From contig OZ234499.1 of NCBI GenBank assembly GCA_965153455.1, positions 15,186,271 through 15,250,270 on the forward strand: a DNA stretch of 64,000 bases, written 5' to 3'. Origin of the DNA: Sphagnum compactum. Lineage: Eukaryota > Bryophyta > Sphagnopsida > Sphagnales. This document shows, in pieces, positions 61,129 through 64,000 of this stretch (position 1 is the stretch's first letter; each line of letters opens with the position of its first letter). Position numbers and translations under genes: made by a program. The notes beneath the pieces were generated by a model. The model saw only the letters and a list, made by a program, of their open reading frames with translations. It did no database searches and was not told the origin of the DNA.

Positions 61129-61341
61129 TCAACGAATGAATTGCTGAGAAGATTTGGGATTTCTAGAGGAAAAACCTTTTGACAAAGTTGTCCCAAAGTC
61201 AGGGCAGCGCACCACCTTCTCTAGAATCCACTTCCATGCCATGCCATGCCATGCCCCTTGTGTTTTCAAGCAACGGTGTGCTCCACCAGAATCCATCGAT
61301 GCAACCAACGTGATGCAGTACAAAGGGCACAAGGGACTCAA
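61129..61341 (-). pseudogene. Second copy of the PHD/Myb gene's putative first exon
   Basis: Reads MAWKWILEKVVRCPDFGTT preceded by VASMDSGG, matching the putative first exon at 59,523-59,646 (VASMESGG and MAWKWILEKVVHCPDFGTT). The AAAAG|GT donor is kept. An expansion of the ATGCC pentamer (four in a row) adds residues before MAWKW. It may be a leftover of a tandem duplication or an alternative first exon of the same gene; it lies 1.6 kb upstream in the same orientation. Confidence 0.6.
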
Positions 61342-61429
61342 GTTGACCCTTTTTTTTTCCTTTCCTCAGCCCAGGTTGATTTTTTTCTTGGAAACTTTTT
61401 TTTTCTTCACCCCCCACGCCTGCCCAGGT

Positions 61430-61590
61430 CTCACCAACCTACCTACATTTAGACTACTGCCTATGCACCCCGGCCTCCTCCCTCCCTCACCTACCTACTT
61501 ACTTGCCCACCTACCCATTCATCTATCTACCTACCCACCCATTTACCTACCTTCCCATCAACCTATCTACCTATGTACTTACACACTAAA
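61430..61590 (+). repeat. Degenerate CTAC/CCTA-rich microsatellite
   Basis: Runs of ACCTACCC, CATCTATCTACC and CTTACTTGCC make a pyrimidine-rich tetranucleotide repeat. Confidence 0.8.
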
Positions 61591-61599
61591 TCTCCACCG

Positions 61600-63300
61600 A
61601 GGTAATGATGATGCAGGTCGATGAAGGTATTGCAATATACCAAGTAGGTTGCTTTGTTCTCCTTCCTTCCTACCTCCCTACTAGACCATGTAACTTTATG
61701 ACTATGGAAAACAATGTTGCAATGACCCAACTAAAAATATTGTAATTAAACTAAATTTCTTTTCTATAGCCTCAACAATTAAATCACATATGAAGGTATT
61801 GCAAATGAACTTGATATCTTTACTCATCAATCTACTGATGTAATCGTTCTTGCATTACCCTTATTGAACTTCCTCACAATTATTAAATTTTGAACTTGTG
61901 TCATACCCTTAGCAGAACTTGCAAAATGAATTAGTCATCACATTGCCTTCATAAGGGTAATGCACACCCACTAGATGATTTTATTGAAATGCAATACTAA
62001 CAAGGCAAAGGGAAAATGCCATATTGCACCTTATTTCTTTTTTCAATACCTTCATCAAAACTAATGCAAGAGAACAAGAAATTTACTATAATGCAATACT
62101 TTTAATCCTATTAAACTATTTTCATTTCATCTAATTGAACAATGCAATACCCCAAGGACACATTGGAAATAACATATCCAACCTAATGCCCATATGCATG
62201 ACCCTCATCAAGGTAATGCAAATGCATTGGATCATTTTATTGTTTTGCAATAAACAAGTAGGCCTAGTTGTAACTATTTTATTTCATTTATTTCATCTGT
62301 GCAATACCTTGTGAACATATTAACAATATAATATCCAATCCAATTCACACATGCATTACCCTCGTCAAAGTAATGCAAATGCAATGGATTATTTTGTTGT
62401 TATGCAATATTCATGTTCAAGATTTCATCTCATTTGATTCAAAAATGCAATCACTAGATTATTTTGGTCTTATGCAATACCCTCATGCCTAGGTTATATT
62501 TCATATCATCTAATTGAACAATGCAATACCCTATGGACGCAGTGACAATATTATATCTAGCCAATTCACACATGCATTACTTTCATTAGGGTGATGCAAT
62601 ACCCCAAGGACAAAATACAAATATCATATCCAACCATATTCACATCTACATTACCCTCATTAGGGTAATACATATCCTTTGGATCATTTTGGTGTTTCAC
62701 AATACCTTTAGGCCAATTGAAATTATTTCATTTTATCTGTTTCAACAATGTAATACCTTGAAAACATATTGAAAATAACTTATATTGACCCTATATGCAA
62801 TACCTTAATATGGGTGTTAACCAATATTTAATTATGGCCTCAAATAATATTAAAGTAAAGAAATCTAGTTCAATTGCAATACCCTTATTTGGTTTACCCT
62901 ATTTTTATTAGGGTTATACAATACCATATTGGGTGTATTCAAGTTAAGTTTAGGGTTTAGGGTATTGCATGGATCAAAACGATCAAAGCCTATGCATTAT
63001 TGTTATGGGTATATTAAGTTTAAAGTAGGGTTGATGGAATATGTTTTGTTTTACCTCGAGGGTATTGCATAGCAAAAATATAAATGCAATACCTTCATCA
63101 TGCATATATAAATCATCTCAAAATTCTAACTATGAAATAGGGGATTTTTTTACGATGAGGGTATTACACAAAATCATGCCTTTAAACATTAATGCATTTC
63201 CACAAATGTTTGGACTATGGTTGCAATATCTTCATGTACTAGCAATACATCCAATCAATTTTTTGTTCAATGCAATATGCACATACACTATATATTGATC
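61600..63300. repeat. AT-rich filler with recurrent TGCAATACC/GGTATTGCA motif
   Basis: Motifs such as AATGCAATACC, GGTATTGCAA and GCATTACCCTCAT recur at tens of bases spacing (near 61,625, 61,795, 62,090, 62,155, 62,305, 62,520, 62,595, 62,815, 62,945 and 63,090). The composition resembles the spacer of the inverted duplication, so this is probably another member of that transposon family. No transposase was seen. Confidence 0.65.
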
Positions 63301-64000
63301 TTAATAACCTTGTTTCTATACAAATAAAACTCAACTTTTTTATAAGTAGATATATTTACATACATTCATTTTCAATACCAACGTGCTATATCCATGGATG
63401 TTGAATTAATCTACAAAAATGTGGCATGGAAAATTCATGGATGCATGGTACAAAATGTGTATTAGTTCAAAAATGGAATGTCAAGCTAATTGCTTTCAAC
63501 CTCACTCTCACTATAACCCTCACTAATAAATTTCAATGATAATCCATTTGCACTCTAAAATGTGCCCCTGCATTTTGTGCAAATTGAACATATTGTCAAG
63601 TGTATAATTACTAGTTTATCAAATTTATCTTCACCAAATCAACTATGAAGGCCTTCTTGTGGTACTTTGAATCCTAAAGTGGACATACACACAAACCAAT
63701 GCGTATAATTTTGGAAACACATGTTTGAAACACAATGCAAATTTGAAGTGAAAATTGAATGTGATGGAACTTACCGACCATGAATCATCTCCAATTCATG
63801 GTGATTCACAAATCAAATGACCTCCTTTTCACACTCCTTTTTCAATGAAAATCTTGTCCAACTTTGCCTATCCCAAACATCTCTAAGGCCCTTTGCATAA
63901 AAGACCTTATTAACCCAGATTAAACCAGCAAGATTCTCATCCCTCTTTAATTTGGTCATTACATGGAGAGGATACCCCACACCCTATGTTAGAATGTCTT
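63301..64000. other. No gene recognised
   Basis: AT-rich DNA with no open frame or repeat that I can support. Confidence 0.4.

Overview
This window is nuclear DNA from a land plant. Genes have introns with GT...AG borders, transposons are abundant, and there is a DYW-type PPR relic and an initiator-Met-primed Ty1/copia element. The style of the PPR repeats and of the MULE-type transposase suggests a fern or lycophyte; that is inference, and nothing here fixes the species.

Layout. 0-4.4 kb: a nine-exon EEF1AKMT4/METTL13-like methyltransferase gene (+), flanked by a pair of direct repeats of about 0.4 kb. 5.3-6.5 kb: a dead DYW-type PPR gene (-) with three in-frame stops and a large internal deletion. 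6.5-10.2 kb: no recognised gene. 10.2-10.7 kb: a repeat element whose inverted copy lies at 40.5-40.9 kb.

11.0-52.3 kb: the main structure, a large inverted duplication. The left arm is about 11,016-29,821 and the right arm about 41,460-52,308, around an 11.6-kb spacer. Each arm carries, head to tail, two related genes called here K2 and K1. They encode an N-terminal helical region (possibly MLKL/HeLo-like), a TKL-type protein kinase domain and a C-terminal jacalin-related lectin built from the last three exons. The two K2 copies (23,900-27,218 minus; 44,022-47,316 plus) are both intact. K1 is intact in the right arm (49,703-52,911) and wrecked in the left arm by a 19-nt loss, a 1-nt loss, a 1.7-kb insertion, a missing last exon and a 4.5-kb copia element in an intron. 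The arms are nearly identical in introns and kinase exons, yet the last lectin exon of K2 differs at 15 of 84 residues, with about 18 amino-acid-changing and 2 silent base changes. This looks like diversifying selection, or a localised exchange, at the sugar-binding module of a putative kinase-lectin immune receptor or cell-death protein. It is the most interesting signal in the window.

The spacer (29.8-41.5 kb) is mostly decayed MULE-like transposon: a C2H2 zinc-finger ORF (+), a transposase/SWIM-finger gene (-), and AT-rich filler in which a short TGCAATACC-type motif recurs. The same motif fills 61.6-63.3 kb.

54.5-59.7 kb: a multi-exon minus-strand gene with a PHD finger and a C-terminal telobox-type Myb domain (TRF-like family). 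Telomere-like TTAGGG motifs lie just upstream, and a second copy of its putative first exon lies at 61.2 kb. The rest, to 64 kb, is repetitive AT-rich DNA. Exon limits were worked out by hand from splice sites and phase; arm identities were judged by eye.
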